10,555 nt of DNA from contig HF995310.1 in NCBI GenBank assembly GCA_000432275.1, forward strand, positions 1-10,555, read 5' to 3'. The position numbers and the translations under genes were made by a program. The notes under the pieces are model-generated. The model worked only from the letters and a program-made list of their open reading frames with translations. It was not told the DNA's origin and did no database searches. Source of the stretch: Proteobacteria bacterium CAG:495. Its GTDB lineage: Bacteria; Pseudomonadota; Alphaproteobacteria; RF32; CAG-239. Positions 1-6,149 of this stretch are shown in pieces. The number at the start of each line of letters is the position of its first letter. Position 1 is the first letter of the stretch.

Positions 1-57
1 CAAAAAACAAAAAGAGAGTAAATAGTTATTTGCACGGGGTGGACGGAAAAATGGTTT

Positions 58-72
58 GTTCTTTTTTTGTTC
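58..72. promoter_or_regulatory. LexA-binding SOS box (GTTC-N7-GTTC) upstream of ruvAB
   Basis: The sequence has GTTC at 58-61, seven T residues, and GTTC at 69-72. This is an exact match to the direct-repeat LexA operator of Alphaproteobacteria (GTTC-N7-GTTC), which differs from the palindromic CTGT-N8-ACAG box of gammaproteobacteria. It lies 76 bases before the ruvA start, in the only leader of the ruvAB genes. ruvAB is a classical SOS-induced operon, so LexA repression with release after DNA damage is the natural reading. An all-T spacer makes a chance match more likely than in mixed sequence, but the position argues for function. Confidence 0.72.
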
Positions 73-90
73 TAATCTTTTAAAAATTCC

Positions 91-118
91 TTGTATAAGT
101 TACCAAATCTGCTAGTCT
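91..118 (+). promoter_or_regulatory. Candidate ruvA promoter
   Basis: TTGTAT (91-96) and TAGTCT (113-118) are 16 bases apart. The second hexamer sits in GCTAGTCT, close to the GCTANAWC form of the -10 element described for some alphaproteobacteria. An alternative -10 is TATAAG at 94-99; that would place the SOS box against the -35 region and make repression simple to explain. Neither option is a strong match. Confidence 0.3.
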
Positions 119-148
119 TGTCACAATGACTAAAGGAGATTACCTAAT

Positions 149-805
149 ATGATAGCAAAACTGCGCGGCAAGGTTGATACAATCGGTGACGATTTTTGCA
201 TTGTTGACGTTAACGGCGTCGGCTATCTGGTTTTTGCTTCGGCCAAAAGCCTGGGCAAGTTGAAAATCGGAGCAGAGGCTTCGCTGTTAATTGAAACGGT
301 GGTGCGGGAAGACAGCATTTCATTGTTCGGGTTTGCCGACGCGTGGGAAAAAGAGTGGTTTACGACGTTGACAAAAGTGCAGGGCGTGGGTGCAAAGGTA
401 TGTCTGGCAATTTTGTCGGTCTTGGCTCCGATGCAGTTGGCGCAGGCGGTTTCGGCTCAGGATAAAAATTCGTTTACCCGGGCCAGCGGTGTAGGTCCGA
501 AACTGGCAGCGCGGATTGTGACGGAACTTAAGGATAAAATAGTGACGGTTCCGGTAAGCGAGTTTGCAAAGGAGATTAATATGGATATGACTCCGAACGA
601 ACAGACGGCAAATTATGAAGACGTTTTGGTGGCGCAGGCTGATGATCCGACTAAGATAGAAGACGCGATTTCCGCTTTGGTTAATTTGGGCTATCAGCGC
701 CTGGAGGCTTATAAGGCGGTTAACCAGGCTGCGCTCAATGCTCCGGATGCGGATATGTCCGAGCTGATTAAGCTGGCGTTGAAAGAATTTGCAAAAAAGG
801 ACTAA
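149..805 (+). CDS. ruvA: Holliday junction branch migration protein RuvA
   Basis: RuvA binds four-way DNA junctions as a tetramer and loads the RuvB motors that drive branch migration during recombinational repair. The 218 residues are slightly longer than the about 203 of E. coli. The N-terminal OB-fold domain (about 1-62) carries the acidic-pin region as R-E-D at 53-55, followed by SLFGF. Two helix-hairpin-helix elements are visible: VQGVGAKV (77-84) and ASGVGPKLAARI (112-123). A flexible acidic linker follows, and then a C-terminal RuvB-binding domain (about 165-218). The ATG is preceded by AAAGGAG (132-138) with 10-base spacing. ruvB starts 8 bases after the stop. No ruvC is present in the 148 bases upstream, so ruvA appears to be the first gene of its unit, behind the SOS box. 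Confidence 0.97.
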   Translation: MIAKLRGKVDTIGDDFCIVDVNGVGYLVFASAKSLGKLKIGAEASLLIETVVREDSISLFGFADAWEKEWFTTLTKVQGVGAKVCLAILSVLAPMQLAQAVSAQDKNSFTRASGVGPKLAARIVTELKDKIVTVPVSEFAKEINMDMTPNEQTANYEDVLVAQADDPTKIEDAISALVNLGYQRLEAYKAVNQAALNAPDADMSELIKLALKEFAKKD

Positions 806-812
806 GTTTTAA

Positions 813-1883
813 ATGATTGATGAAAGAATAGTCAGCCCTCAGAGAACCGAAGCGGATGAACAAGAAGCGTCAGCTCCGGTATCCTTGCGTCCGACCAGCT
901 TGGACGATTTTGTCGGGCAGCGTCAGGTCTGCGAAAATCTTAAGGTCTTTATCGAAGCGGCGAAAAAACGCGGAGAAGCTTTGGATCATGTTTTGCTGTT
1001 TGGTCCTCCGGGGCTGGGTAAAACAACGTTGGCGTCCATTGTAGCCAAAGAACTCGGGGTCGGGTTTCGGGCGACGTCTGCACCGATGATTTCCAAGTCG
1101 GGAGACTTGGCGGCAATACTGACCAATCTGGAGCGTAACGATGTCTTGTTTATTGATGAAATTCATCGTTTGAATCCGGCGATTGAGGAAGTGTTATATT
1201 CCGCGATGGAAGATTTCCAGCTGGATTTGATTATCGGCGAAGGGCCTTCGGCGCGTTCGGTGCGAATCGATTTGCAGCCGTTTACGCTGGTTGGGGCAAC
1301 GACGCGCTCAGGTATGTTGTCCACGCCGCTTCGGGAGCGTTTCGGCATTCCTCTGCGGCTTGATTTTTACAGTCCGGAAGAATTGGAGAAAATCGTTTTG
1401 CGCGGGGCTCGGCTATTGAATATGCCATTGTCTGAAATAGGAGCATTGGAAATCGCCAAACGTTCACGGGGAACGCCGCGAGTGGCAGGACGATTGCTGC
1501 GCCGGGTACGTGATTTCGGCGCTGTCGGTGGTGCCGGGGAAATTGACAACAAGATTGCGGATATGGCGCTGAAACGCCTGGATGTCGACAACTATGGTCT
1601 GGATGCTTTTGACCGTCGATATCTGAACTGTATTATGCAGAATTACGGCGGCGGTCCGGTTGGGGCCGACACGCTGGCGGCGGCGCTGTCTGAAGAACGG
1701 GATACGATAGAAGAAGTTATTGAACCGTTTTTGCTAAAACTCGGTTTTTTGCAAAGGACGCCGCGCGGGCGTATGATTTCTGATTTGGGCTGCGAGTATA
1801 TGGGTTTTCCGAAAATGAAAGCCAAACCGGCTCCGAAGCAGTTTGATTTGCTTAGTGTTATTGAAAGTGAAGCTGCCGATTGA
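813..1883 (+). CDS. ruvB: Holliday junction branch migration ATPase RuvB
   Basis: RuvB is the AAA+ hexameric motor that pulls DNA through the RuvA-bound Holliday junction using ATP. The 356-residue length is normal for the family. Visible motifs are Walker A GPPGLGKT (64-71), Walker B VLFIDEIH (111-118), sensor 1 GATTRSG (161-167) and an LRERFG arginine-finger segment (173-178). The sensor 2 region [15 protein letters not shown] follows, and a C-terminal winged-helix domain contains the typical RTPRGR signature. The ribosome binding site AAGGA (797-801) lies inside the last codons of ruvA, so translation of the two genes is probably coupled and both would respond to the SOS box. The stop codon falls in the loop of a short inverted repeat. 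Confidence 0.98.
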   Translation: MIDERIVSPQRTEADEQEASAPVSLRPTSLDDFVGQRQVCENLKVFIEAAKKRGEALDHVLLFGPPGLGKTTLASIVAKELGVGFRATSAPMISKSGDLAAILTNLERNDVLFIDEIHRLNPAIEEVLYSAMEDFQLDLIIGEGPSARSVRIDLQPFTLVGATTRSGMLSTPLRERFGIPLRLDFYSPEELEKIVLRGARLLNMPLSEIGALEIAKRSRGTPRVAGRLLRRVRDFGAVGGAGEIDNKIADMALKRLDVDNYGLDAFDRRYLNCIMQNYGGGPVGADTLAAALSEERDTIEEVIEPFLLKLGFLQRTPRGRMISDLGCEYMGFPKMKAKPAPKQFDLLSVIESEAAD

Positions 1884-1890
1884 GGCAGCT
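1871..1890 (+). repeat. Inverted repeat with the ruvB stop codon in its loop
   Basis: AGCTGCC (1871-1877) pairs perfectly with GGCAGCT (1884-1890). The six-base loop holds the last ruvB codon and the TGA stop. No T-run follows, so this is not a standard intrinsic terminator. In the mRNA it could act as an intercistronic stem that sets the relative levels of ruvB and ybgC messages, but that role is inference. Confidence 0.45.
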
Positions 1891-1920
1891 GAGTTGGGTT
1901 AACGATTATCAGAGGTTGAG

Positions 1921-2370
1921 ATGATTATCAAGGCGATTGCTCCGGCCGGCGGAGAGTTTAAAGACAATGATTTTTTGTTTCCGGTACGCGTTTATTATGA
2001 AGACACCGATGCCGGCGGAATCGTATATTATGCAAATTATCTGAAGTTTGCAGAGCGTGCCCGCAGTGAATTTATCAGGGCGCTCGGCGTGCGTCAGCAG
2101 GATGAACTTGAGGCCGATGACAAGGCGGGTTTTGTCGTGCGCCACTGTGAAATGGATTTTCAGGCTCCGGCCGTTTTGGACGACGAATTGGTGGTTACCT
2201 GCAGAGTGACGGAATTAAAAGGTGCTTCGGCAACGATGCATCAGGAAGTGTTGCGCGGAGATCAGCTTTTGGTTTCAATTGACGTTAAGGTGGCTTATTT
2301 GAGCCTAAAGACCAAAAGGCCGACCAGAGTACCGAAAGAATTGGCCGCCAAAATAGAACAGTATCTCTGA
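1921..2370 (+). CDS. ybgC: YbgC-family acyl-CoA thioesterase (Tol-Pal associated)
   Basis: This is a single hotdog-fold thioesterase of the 4-hydroxybenzoyl-CoA thioesterase/YbgC family, 149 residues (E. coli YbgC is about 134). The family signature is clear near the N-terminus: YYEDTDAGGIVYYANYL (25-41), with the catalytic-type Asp in the EDTD segment, followed by the FAERARSE helix. The gene stands at the head of the tol cluster in many proteobacteria, where it hydrolyses short or medium acyl-CoA (or acyl-ACP) and is linked to phospholipid metabolism. The ATG follows AGAGG (1911-1915) and lies 37 bases after ruvB. The position between ruvB and the tol genes is the usual alphaproteobacterial arrangement. 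The exact substrate cannot be read from the sequence. Confidence 0.92.
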   Translation: MIIKAIAPAGGEFKDNDFLFPVRVYYEDTDAGGIVYYANYLKFAERARSEFIRALGVRQQDELEADDKAGFVVRHCEMDFQAPAVLDDELVVTCRVTELKGASATMHQEVLRGDQLLVSIDVKVAYLSLKTKRPTRVPKELAAKIEQYL

Positions 2371-2403
2371 CATCTTGGTTTTGTTTTTTTAGGAGCACTA
2401 TCC

Positions 2404-2928
2404 ATGCCGAACTATGGAACGAAGGGCGATTTGCTTGATATGTATGACATTAACCGCCGCCCGTTGGGGTATACAAAAGGCTATTTTGAAAAAAGGGAGG
2501 CCGGCGAGTTTTTTTTAGCGTCTCATGTTTGGATTATTAATGACAAAAAGCAGTTTTTGATTCAAAAAAGGTCGCCGACCAAGGTTTGCGAACCTGGAAA
2601 ATGGTCAGTTACCGGCGGTGTGGCCGACAGCGGTGAAAATACGCTGGACTGTTGTATTCGTGAAACAAAAGAAGAGGTTAATCTGGACGTGCGGCCGGAG
2701 GAAGTGGAGTTTGTCATGTCGGCAGAGAAACCCGACAATTGGGGCGGTTGGGTTGACGTCTATCTGGTGCATATCGGCGGGCGCGAAGTGAATTTGGTTG
2801 CGCAAAAGGAAGAACTGAGCGATATACGATGGGCTGACGCCGATGAAATAAAGTCTTTAATCGCGGAGAACAAGTTTGCCGCCAACGTTCTTTTTGCCTG
2901 GCCGTTGATTCTGCAAAAAACGGCATAA
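2404..2928 (+). CDS. NUDIX hydrolase
   Basis: This 174-residue protein has a NUDIX fold that cleaves a nucleoside diphosphate linked to another group; the true substrate is unknown. The Nudix box spans residues 72-94: G-x5-E-x7-RE-x2-EE, with the catalytic RETKEE present. The usual Gly after EE-x is Asn (EEVNL), a tolerated but uncommon change. The N-terminal DMYDINRRPLGYTKG segment and the strand HVWIINDKKQFLIQKRSP resemble the YfcD / isopentenyl-diphosphate-isomerase-like NUDIX branch, although no isomerase-specific Cys motif is seen. The strong ribosome binding site AGGAG (2391-2395) precedes the ATG, 33 bases after ybgC. NUDIX genes are not a standard part of this cluster, so this is probably an inserted co-directional passenger. 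Confidence 0.88.
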   Translation: MPNYGTKGDLLDMYDINRRPLGYTKGYFEKREAGEFFLASHVWIINDKKQFLIQKRSPTKVCEPGKWSVTGGVADSGENTLDCCIRETKEEVNLDVRPEEVEFVMSAEKPDNWGGWVDVYLVHIGGREVNLVAQKEELSDIRWADADEIKSLIAENKFAANVLFAWPLILQKTA

Positions 2929-2963
2929 TTCCGGATAAGTTTTTGATATTTGATTTTAATTAA

Positions 2964-2991
2964 TTGAATCTTTAAGAATCTGTGCTAAGTT
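2964..2991 (+). promoter_or_regulatory. Candidate tolQ promoter
   Basis: TTGAAT (2964-2969) and TAAGTT (2986-2991) are separated by 16 bases. The -10 is preceded by TGC, giving an extended form that also resembles the alphaproteobacterial GCTANAWC element. It sits in the 107-base AT-rich gap before tolQ, the longest gap between ruvA and tolA, so tolQRA may be transcribed separately from ruvAB-ybgC. Confidence 0.4.
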
Positions 2992-3035
2992 GCGGTTAAA
3001 ATTTAAGAATCATTTTATCAAAAGGCAGATATACA

Positions 3036-3782
3036 ATGGATACACAAACACTTAACGACGTTTCAACCGCAGCTGCCCAGATGTCGATGTGGGACTTGGT
3101 TTGGGCCTCCGACATGGTTACCAAAGTGGTGATGATCGGTTTGATTGCGGCTTCAGTCTGGTCATGGGCGATCATCTTTGAAAAATTCGGAACTTTACGT
3201 CAGCTTAAACAGCGTTCGAGCAAGTTTGAAGAAAAGTTTTGGTCCGGCGGTTCTTTAGACCGTCTTTATGACTCTATCGGGAATCATCCCAGCGATCCGA
3301 TGGCGGCGATGTTTGTTGCCGCAATGCGTGAATGGAAACGCACCAACATTTTAAAATCCAAAACTGATCGCGGTCTGCGGGGCGTTTCGCTGCAACAGCG
3401 TATTGAAAAATCGATGACGGTTTCAATGGACAAGGAATTGGACGAGCTGGATACGCGGATGGGCTTTTTGGCATCAACGGGCTCGGTAGCGCCGTTAGTC
3501 GGTTTGTTCGGAACGGTTTGGGGAATCATTAACAGTTTTAACGCAATCGGTGCAACGCAGAGCAATTCGCTGTCGGCGATGGCTCCCGGCATTGCCGAAG
3601 CGTTGTTTACGACGGCATTTGGTTTGATTGCGGCAATTCCGGCGGTGGTCGCCTATAACAAGATTTCTTCAGACATTGACCGTTATGCCAAGAAACTGGA
3701 GAATTTTATGGCAGAATTTTCGAGCATTTTATCCAGAGAAATTGACGATACCGCAATTAAAGCCGATATGGCGGGGGGATAG
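3036..3782 (+). CDS. tolQ: Tol-Pal system proton-channel subunit TolQ
   Basis: TolQ is the MotA/ExbB-family inner-membrane subunit that, with TolR, uses the proton motive force to energise TolA during outer-membrane constriction. The 248 residues include three membrane segments: about 27-49, 148-170 and 187-208. A large cytoplasmic loop lies between the first two. The helix-2 motif APLVGLFGTVWGI (152-164) and the helix-3 motif APGIAEALFTTAFGL carry the conserved channel threonines (T160 and T192/193). ATG 3036 follows AAAGG (3021-3025) with 10-base spacing. The final codons end in a six-G run just before the TAG stop, next to an unusual mini-ORF and tolR. Confidence 0.96.
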   Translation: MDTQTLNDVSTAAAQMSMWDLVWASDMVTKVVMIGLIAASVWSWAIIFEKFGTLRQLKQRSSKFEEKFWSGGSLDRLYDSIGNHPSDPMAAMFVAAMREWKRTNILKSKTDRGLRGVSLQQRIEKSMTVSMDKELDELDTRMGFLASTGSVAPLVGLFGTVWGIINSFNAIGATQSNSLSAMAPGIAEALFTTAFGLIAAIPAVVAYNKISSDIDRYAKKLENFMAEFSSILSREIDDTAIKADMAGG

Positions 3783-3820
3783 CCGAAATGAAGCCCGTAT
3801 GGGGGGGAGAATAGCCGATG
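3768..3820 (+). repeat. Imperfect direct repeat at the tolQ-tolR junction
   Basis: Two related segments of about 22 bases follow one another. Copy 1 (3768-3790) reads ATG, a six-G run, GA, TAGCCGA, ATG. Copy 2 (3799-3820) reads ATG, G residues, GAGAA, TAGCCG, ATG. Each contains a G-rich Shine-Dalgarno-like stretch, a TAG stop and an ATG start. The pattern looks like a small tandem duplication of the stop/start junction. It ends the tolQ frame once and the mini-ORF frame once, so tolR is read from the second ATG. Confidence 0.5.
3788..3814 (+). CDS. Possible eight-codon mini-ORF between tolQ and tolR
   Basis: An ATG at 3788 lies 5 bases after the tolQ stop and 9 bases after a six-G run that could serve as a ribosome binding site. 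It encodes MKPVWGGE and stops at TAG 3812-3814, only 3 bases before the tolR ATG and in the tolR frame. The G-rich tolR ribosome binding site lies inside this mini-ORF. It may work as a translational coupler that hands ribosomes to tolR, or be a by-product of the local duplication. There is no direct evidence that it is translated. Confidence 0.25.
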   Translation: MKPVWGGE

Positions 3821-4264
3821 GTATTTACGGTACAAAATCCGCCGCGGCGCTCACAGCGCTATCATCGCAATGCGGAAGTGAACATTACCAATTTGATGGA
3901 CGTGATGATGGTGCTGCTGGTGGTGTTTATGGTAGCGGCTCCCTTAATGACCTCAGGCATTGCGCTTGATTTGCCGAAAGTAGGCGGCAAAGCGATGGAA
4001 GGAGAGGAAACCTCCATCAATATCAGCGTTGACAAACAAGGATATTATTACATCGGAGAAACGGAAATTCCCGCTGACAAAATAGTAGACAAGCTGCGGG
4101 CAATGACGGCGGAAAACAAAACGCTCAGCGTTACCATTTCCGGAGATACCGGAGCCGAATACGGTCGTGTTATCGGGCTGATGGCTATTTTGAAAGAAGC
4201 CGGGTTTGACAAAGTTGGGCTGAAGACGGAACCTAAACCGCTGAGTCAGAGAAAGAAAAAGTAA
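3818..4264 (+). CDS. tolR: Tol-Pal system protein TolR
   Basis: TolR is the ExbD-family partner of TolQ, anchored by one N-terminal helix, with its C-terminal domain in the periplasm. It is 148 residues long. After a short basic cytoplasmic tail (RRSQRYHR, 10-17) comes VNITNLMDVMMVLLVVFMVA (21-40), where D28 matches the conserved transmembrane proton-carrying Asp (D23 in E. coli). The periplasmic part shows the usual family features (LDLPK, then NISVDKQGYYYI). The chosen ATG is preceded by GGGGGGGAGA (3801-3810). The only in-frame ATG further upstream (3788) is cut off by a TAG, so this start is well constrained. tolA begins 8 bases after the stop. Confidence 0.95.
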   Translation: MVFTVQNPPRRSQRYHRNAEVNITNLMDVMMVLLVVFMVAAPLMTSGIALDLPKVGGKAMEGEETSINISVDKQGYYYIGETEIPADKIVDKLRAMTAENKTLSVTISGDTGAEYGRVIGLMAILKEAGFDKVGLKTEPKPLSQRKKK

Positions 4265-4272
4265 GTTTTAGA

Positions 4273-5220
4273 ATGAATAAGGCACTGAAAAAATCACTTT
4301 TGCTGCATGTAATAGCTTTTGTTCTATTCATGATTGATTTGCCGATGTTTTGGTTTAACCGCCCGACACCGGGACAAGTGCCTATTATTGTCGATTTACA
4401 AGACGTTAAAATTTCCGAGATGACCAACTTGCCGCCGAAGGCCAAAATCGGCAAAGAAGACAAAGCGGCCAGCCAGATTAAGCGTAAGGTTGAAGAGAAA
4501 TACACGAAGGAAGCACCCAAAGCCGAACCGGAACCGAAAAAAGAAAAACCGGCCAAGGCAAAAACGGAGCCCAAAACCGAAGTGAACGAAGAACCGCAGA
4601 AGCCGAAGAAAGATTTTCTGGTTGCGCCTCAGCCTAAAAAGCCGGCCAAGAAAGTTGAAGCAAAGAAACAACAGCCTAAACCGCCGGCCAAGCCTCAGAA
4701 AAAGGCCGAGCCGAAAAAGGTTCCGCCAAAAGACAAAAGCAAACCGGAATTGGCTAATCCTTTGAAGAGTCTGTTGGCGTCAGTTGATGCTCTGGAAAAG
4801 AATATCGGGGAGAAAGATGCCACGGCAACGATTAAAGAAGGAACCGAAGTCAACAATATGGGGATCGAGGGCGGTACCGGCGGTTCTTATTTCAGCGAAC
4901 TGACGATTTCGGAAATGGATGCATTGGCCGGCCGGTTGAGAGCCTGTTGGAATCTTGATCCGGGAGCGATGGGTATTGAGGATATGATTGTTGAAATCAG
5001 AGCGCAGCTTAATCAGGACGGAACGGTACGAAAAGTTGACATTCTAGACAGTTCCCGTTACGGCAGCGACAATCATTTCCGTTCGGTGGCGGACAGCGCA
5101 AGGCGTGCGGTTTACATTTGCCAGCCGTATAGCATTCTGGCCGACAAGTATCCTGAAAAATACGATATGTGGAAAACGCTGCTGCTGCGTTTCAATCCGA
5201 TGGACGCATCCATACAATAA
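4273..5220 (+). CDS. tolA: Cell envelope integrity protein TolA
   Basis: TolA is the periplasm-spanning link that carries energy from TolQR to the outer-membrane Pal/TolB side. The 315 residues show three parts. First comes an N-terminal signal anchor (about 8-28, LLLHVIAFVLFMIDLPMFWF). Second comes a long Lys/Pro/Glu-rich stretch (about 55-160, with repeated PKK, KPAK and EPKK units). Third is a globular C-terminal TolA/TonB-like domain (about 205-313). That domain contains LRACWNLDPGA, VEIRAQLNQDGTV, a Cys pair at 225 and 283 that could form a disulfide, and the KYDMWKTLLLRFNP ending typical of alphaproteobacterial TolA. The spacer is proline-rich, unlike the helical AEAK-type domain of E. 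coli. No good Shine-Dalgarno sequence is seen; coupling to tolR is likely. Confidence 0.92.
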   Translation: MNKALKKSLLLHVIAFVLFMIDLPMFWFNRPTPGQVPIIVDLQDVKISEMTNLPPKAKIGKEDKAASQIKRKVEEKYTKEAPKAEPEPKKEKPAKAKTEPKTEVNEEPQKPKKDFLVAPQPKKPAKKVEAKKQQPKPPAKPQKKAEPKKVPPKDKSKPELANPLKSLLASVDALEKNIGEKDATATIKEGTEVNNMGIEGGTGGSYFSELTISEMDALAGRLRACWNLDPGAMGIEDMIVEIRAQLNQDGTVRKVDILDSSRYGSDNHFRSVADSARRAVYICQPYSILADKYPEKYDMWKTLLLRFNPMDASIQ

Positions 5221-5225
5221 TTCAG

Positions 5226-5251
5226 AATTAAAGGCCGCAAGGTCTTTAGTT
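5226..5251 (+). terminator. Stem-loop after tolA, possible weak terminator
   Basis: AAAGGCC (5230-5236) pairs with GGTCTTT (5241-5247) across a GCAA tetraloop, with one G-T pair. The stem can be extended to 5226/5251 with A-T and wobble pairs. Only a broken T-run (TTTAGTTTCTT) follows, so termination may be partial. It begins 6 bases after the tolA stop, which supports an end of the tol transcript here. Confidence 0.5.
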
Positions 5252-5266
5252 TCTTATCCGAAAGTT

Positions 5267-5281
5267 CAGCTTTTTAAGCTG
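5267..5281 (+). repeat. Second short hairpin in the tolA downstream gap
   Basis: CAGCTT (5267-5272) and AAGCTG (5276-5281) form a perfect six-base-pair stem around a TTT loop, 15 bases after the first stem-loop. No T-run follows it, and it lies just upstream of the TATAAT at 5300. It may be an operator-like dyad or an mRNA stem, but nothing more can be said. Confidence 0.35.
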
Positions 5282-5305
5282 GCATTAAGGAATACTTTTT
5301 ATAAT
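5279..5305 (+). promoter_or_regulatory. Candidate promoter for the membrane-protein gene
   Basis: A perfect -10 hexamer TATAAT lies at 5300-5305. The best -35 is CTGGCA (5279-5284) with a short 15-base spacer, so the match is uneven. Its place after the tolA stem-loop and before a gene with its own ribosome binding site suggests that a new transcript starts here. Confidence 0.4.
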
Positions 5306-5335
5306 ATTGAAAGTGAAACATAAAAAGGACTATTT

Positions 5336-6067
5336 ATGACAGCTGATGAAGACACTTTGAAGAAACTGCCGATAGGGGGCATCTTAAAGGCTAGCTGGCA
5401 GTATTTTTGCGACAACGGAAAAATGATGCTGGCGTTTACGCTGATTAACTTTGCTACTCTGGTGTCGGGAGTTTACAGTTGGAAAACGGCTTTTTTCTGG
5501 CTGGCGGCAGCGGTTGCATATGTGTTCTGGAGTTATTTTTTCCGTTTTTATTTTAATCGTCGTCCGTATCTGGAGTGGCAGCCGATTGTGTCTTCCATGA
5601 TACCGTCTACCAAAATTGTGGTGCTCAGCGTTTTATTTGTCACGATTTTAATTGTATTGCCGTTTGCTCCTTTGTTTATGGGATTTTCGGGAGAATTTTT
5701 TGACAGGTATTCGGTTTTTTTGCAAAGGTATATGCAGGAATCTGATATGGTGGATTTAGGGCTCAGCCTGATTTTGATGCTGGCGTCGCCGGTCATTATT
5801 TATCGTCCGTTTCTGGCGTGGATTTCGGCACTCATCGGCCGCAGCGGTTCTTTGCGTTCCGCCTGGAATCGAACCAGGCACAACTATTGGGAATTTTTGT
5901 TGGTGGCATTGATTTTCAATTTTGGTTTTGTCGCCGTGCAGCAGTTTTCCTCCTTGGTTAAGGCGCCGTTGCCGGTGATGTTGGCGGTTTTGTCTCCGAT
6001 TGTAGTGTATTTTAATGTGGTAATGGCCAAATCTTACGAATTTTTCTTTATGGATTTGGACAAATAA
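5336..6067 (+). CDS. Uncharacterised six-helix membrane protein
   Basis: I do not recognise this 243-residue protein with confidence. It has a short polar N-terminus and about six hydrophobic segments: near 29-48, 51-72, 91-116, 139-164, 186-204 and 211-235. A conserved-looking amphipathic stretch, SLRSAWNRTRHNYWEF (172-187), precedes helix 5. That 'AW...N.W' pattern and the repeated two- and three-helix layout recall YciC/DUF975-like integral membrane proteins, but this is only a resemblance. AAAAAGGA (5322-5329) is a good ribosome binding site for ATG 5336. The gene occupies the slot where tolB is normally found after tolA, yet it has no TolB features (no signal peptide, no beta-propeller repeats). 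Codon use looks like that of its neighbours. Confidence 0.85.
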   Translation: MTADEDTLKKLPIGGILKASWQYFCDNGKMMLAFTLINFATLVSGVYSWKTAFFWLAAAVAYVFWSYFFRFYFNRRPYLEWQPIVSSMIPSTKIVVLSVLFVTILIVLPFAPLFMGFSGEFFDRYSVFLQRYMQESDMVDLGLSLILMLASPVIIYRPFLAWISALIGRSGSLRSAWNRTRHNYWEFLLVALIFNFGFVAVQQFSSLVKAPLPVMLAVLSPIVVYFNVVMAKSYEFFFMDLDK

Positions 6068-6073
6068 TTTAGC

Positions 6074-6100
6074 TTGAAGTTTTTATTTCCCTGTTATAAC
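6074..6100 (+). promoter_or_regulatory. Candidate promoter upstream of the beta-helix-like gene
   Basis: TTGAAG (6074-6079) and TATAAC (6095-6100) are spaced by 15 bases, slightly short. The following 50 bases to the ATG are very AT-rich and contain further TATATT/TATTAT-like words, so the start point of transcription is uncertain. Confidence 0.3.
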
Positions 6101-6149
6101 CTGTGTTCCATTCAATAACTCTTATTATATTAATTAATTTGACTTTATT

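Noticed and set aside
870..1825. Several - strand frames opposite ruvB
   Set aside because: They are shadows of the clearly real ruvB frame, with no ribosome binding sites or protein motifs.
3628..3969. Open frame of 113 codons across the tolQ-tolR junction
   Set aside because: It overlaps the well-supported tolQ end and tolR start in another frame, has a low-complexity translation and no family features.
4233..4671. - strand frames opposite tolA encoding Phe/Arg/Leu-rich peptides
   Set aside because: The composition is the complement of the Lys/Glu/Pro codons of TolA, so they are artefacts.
5105..5323. Open frame overlapping the tolA 3' end
   Set aside because: It runs out of tolA in another frame into the stem-loop region and has no supporting features.
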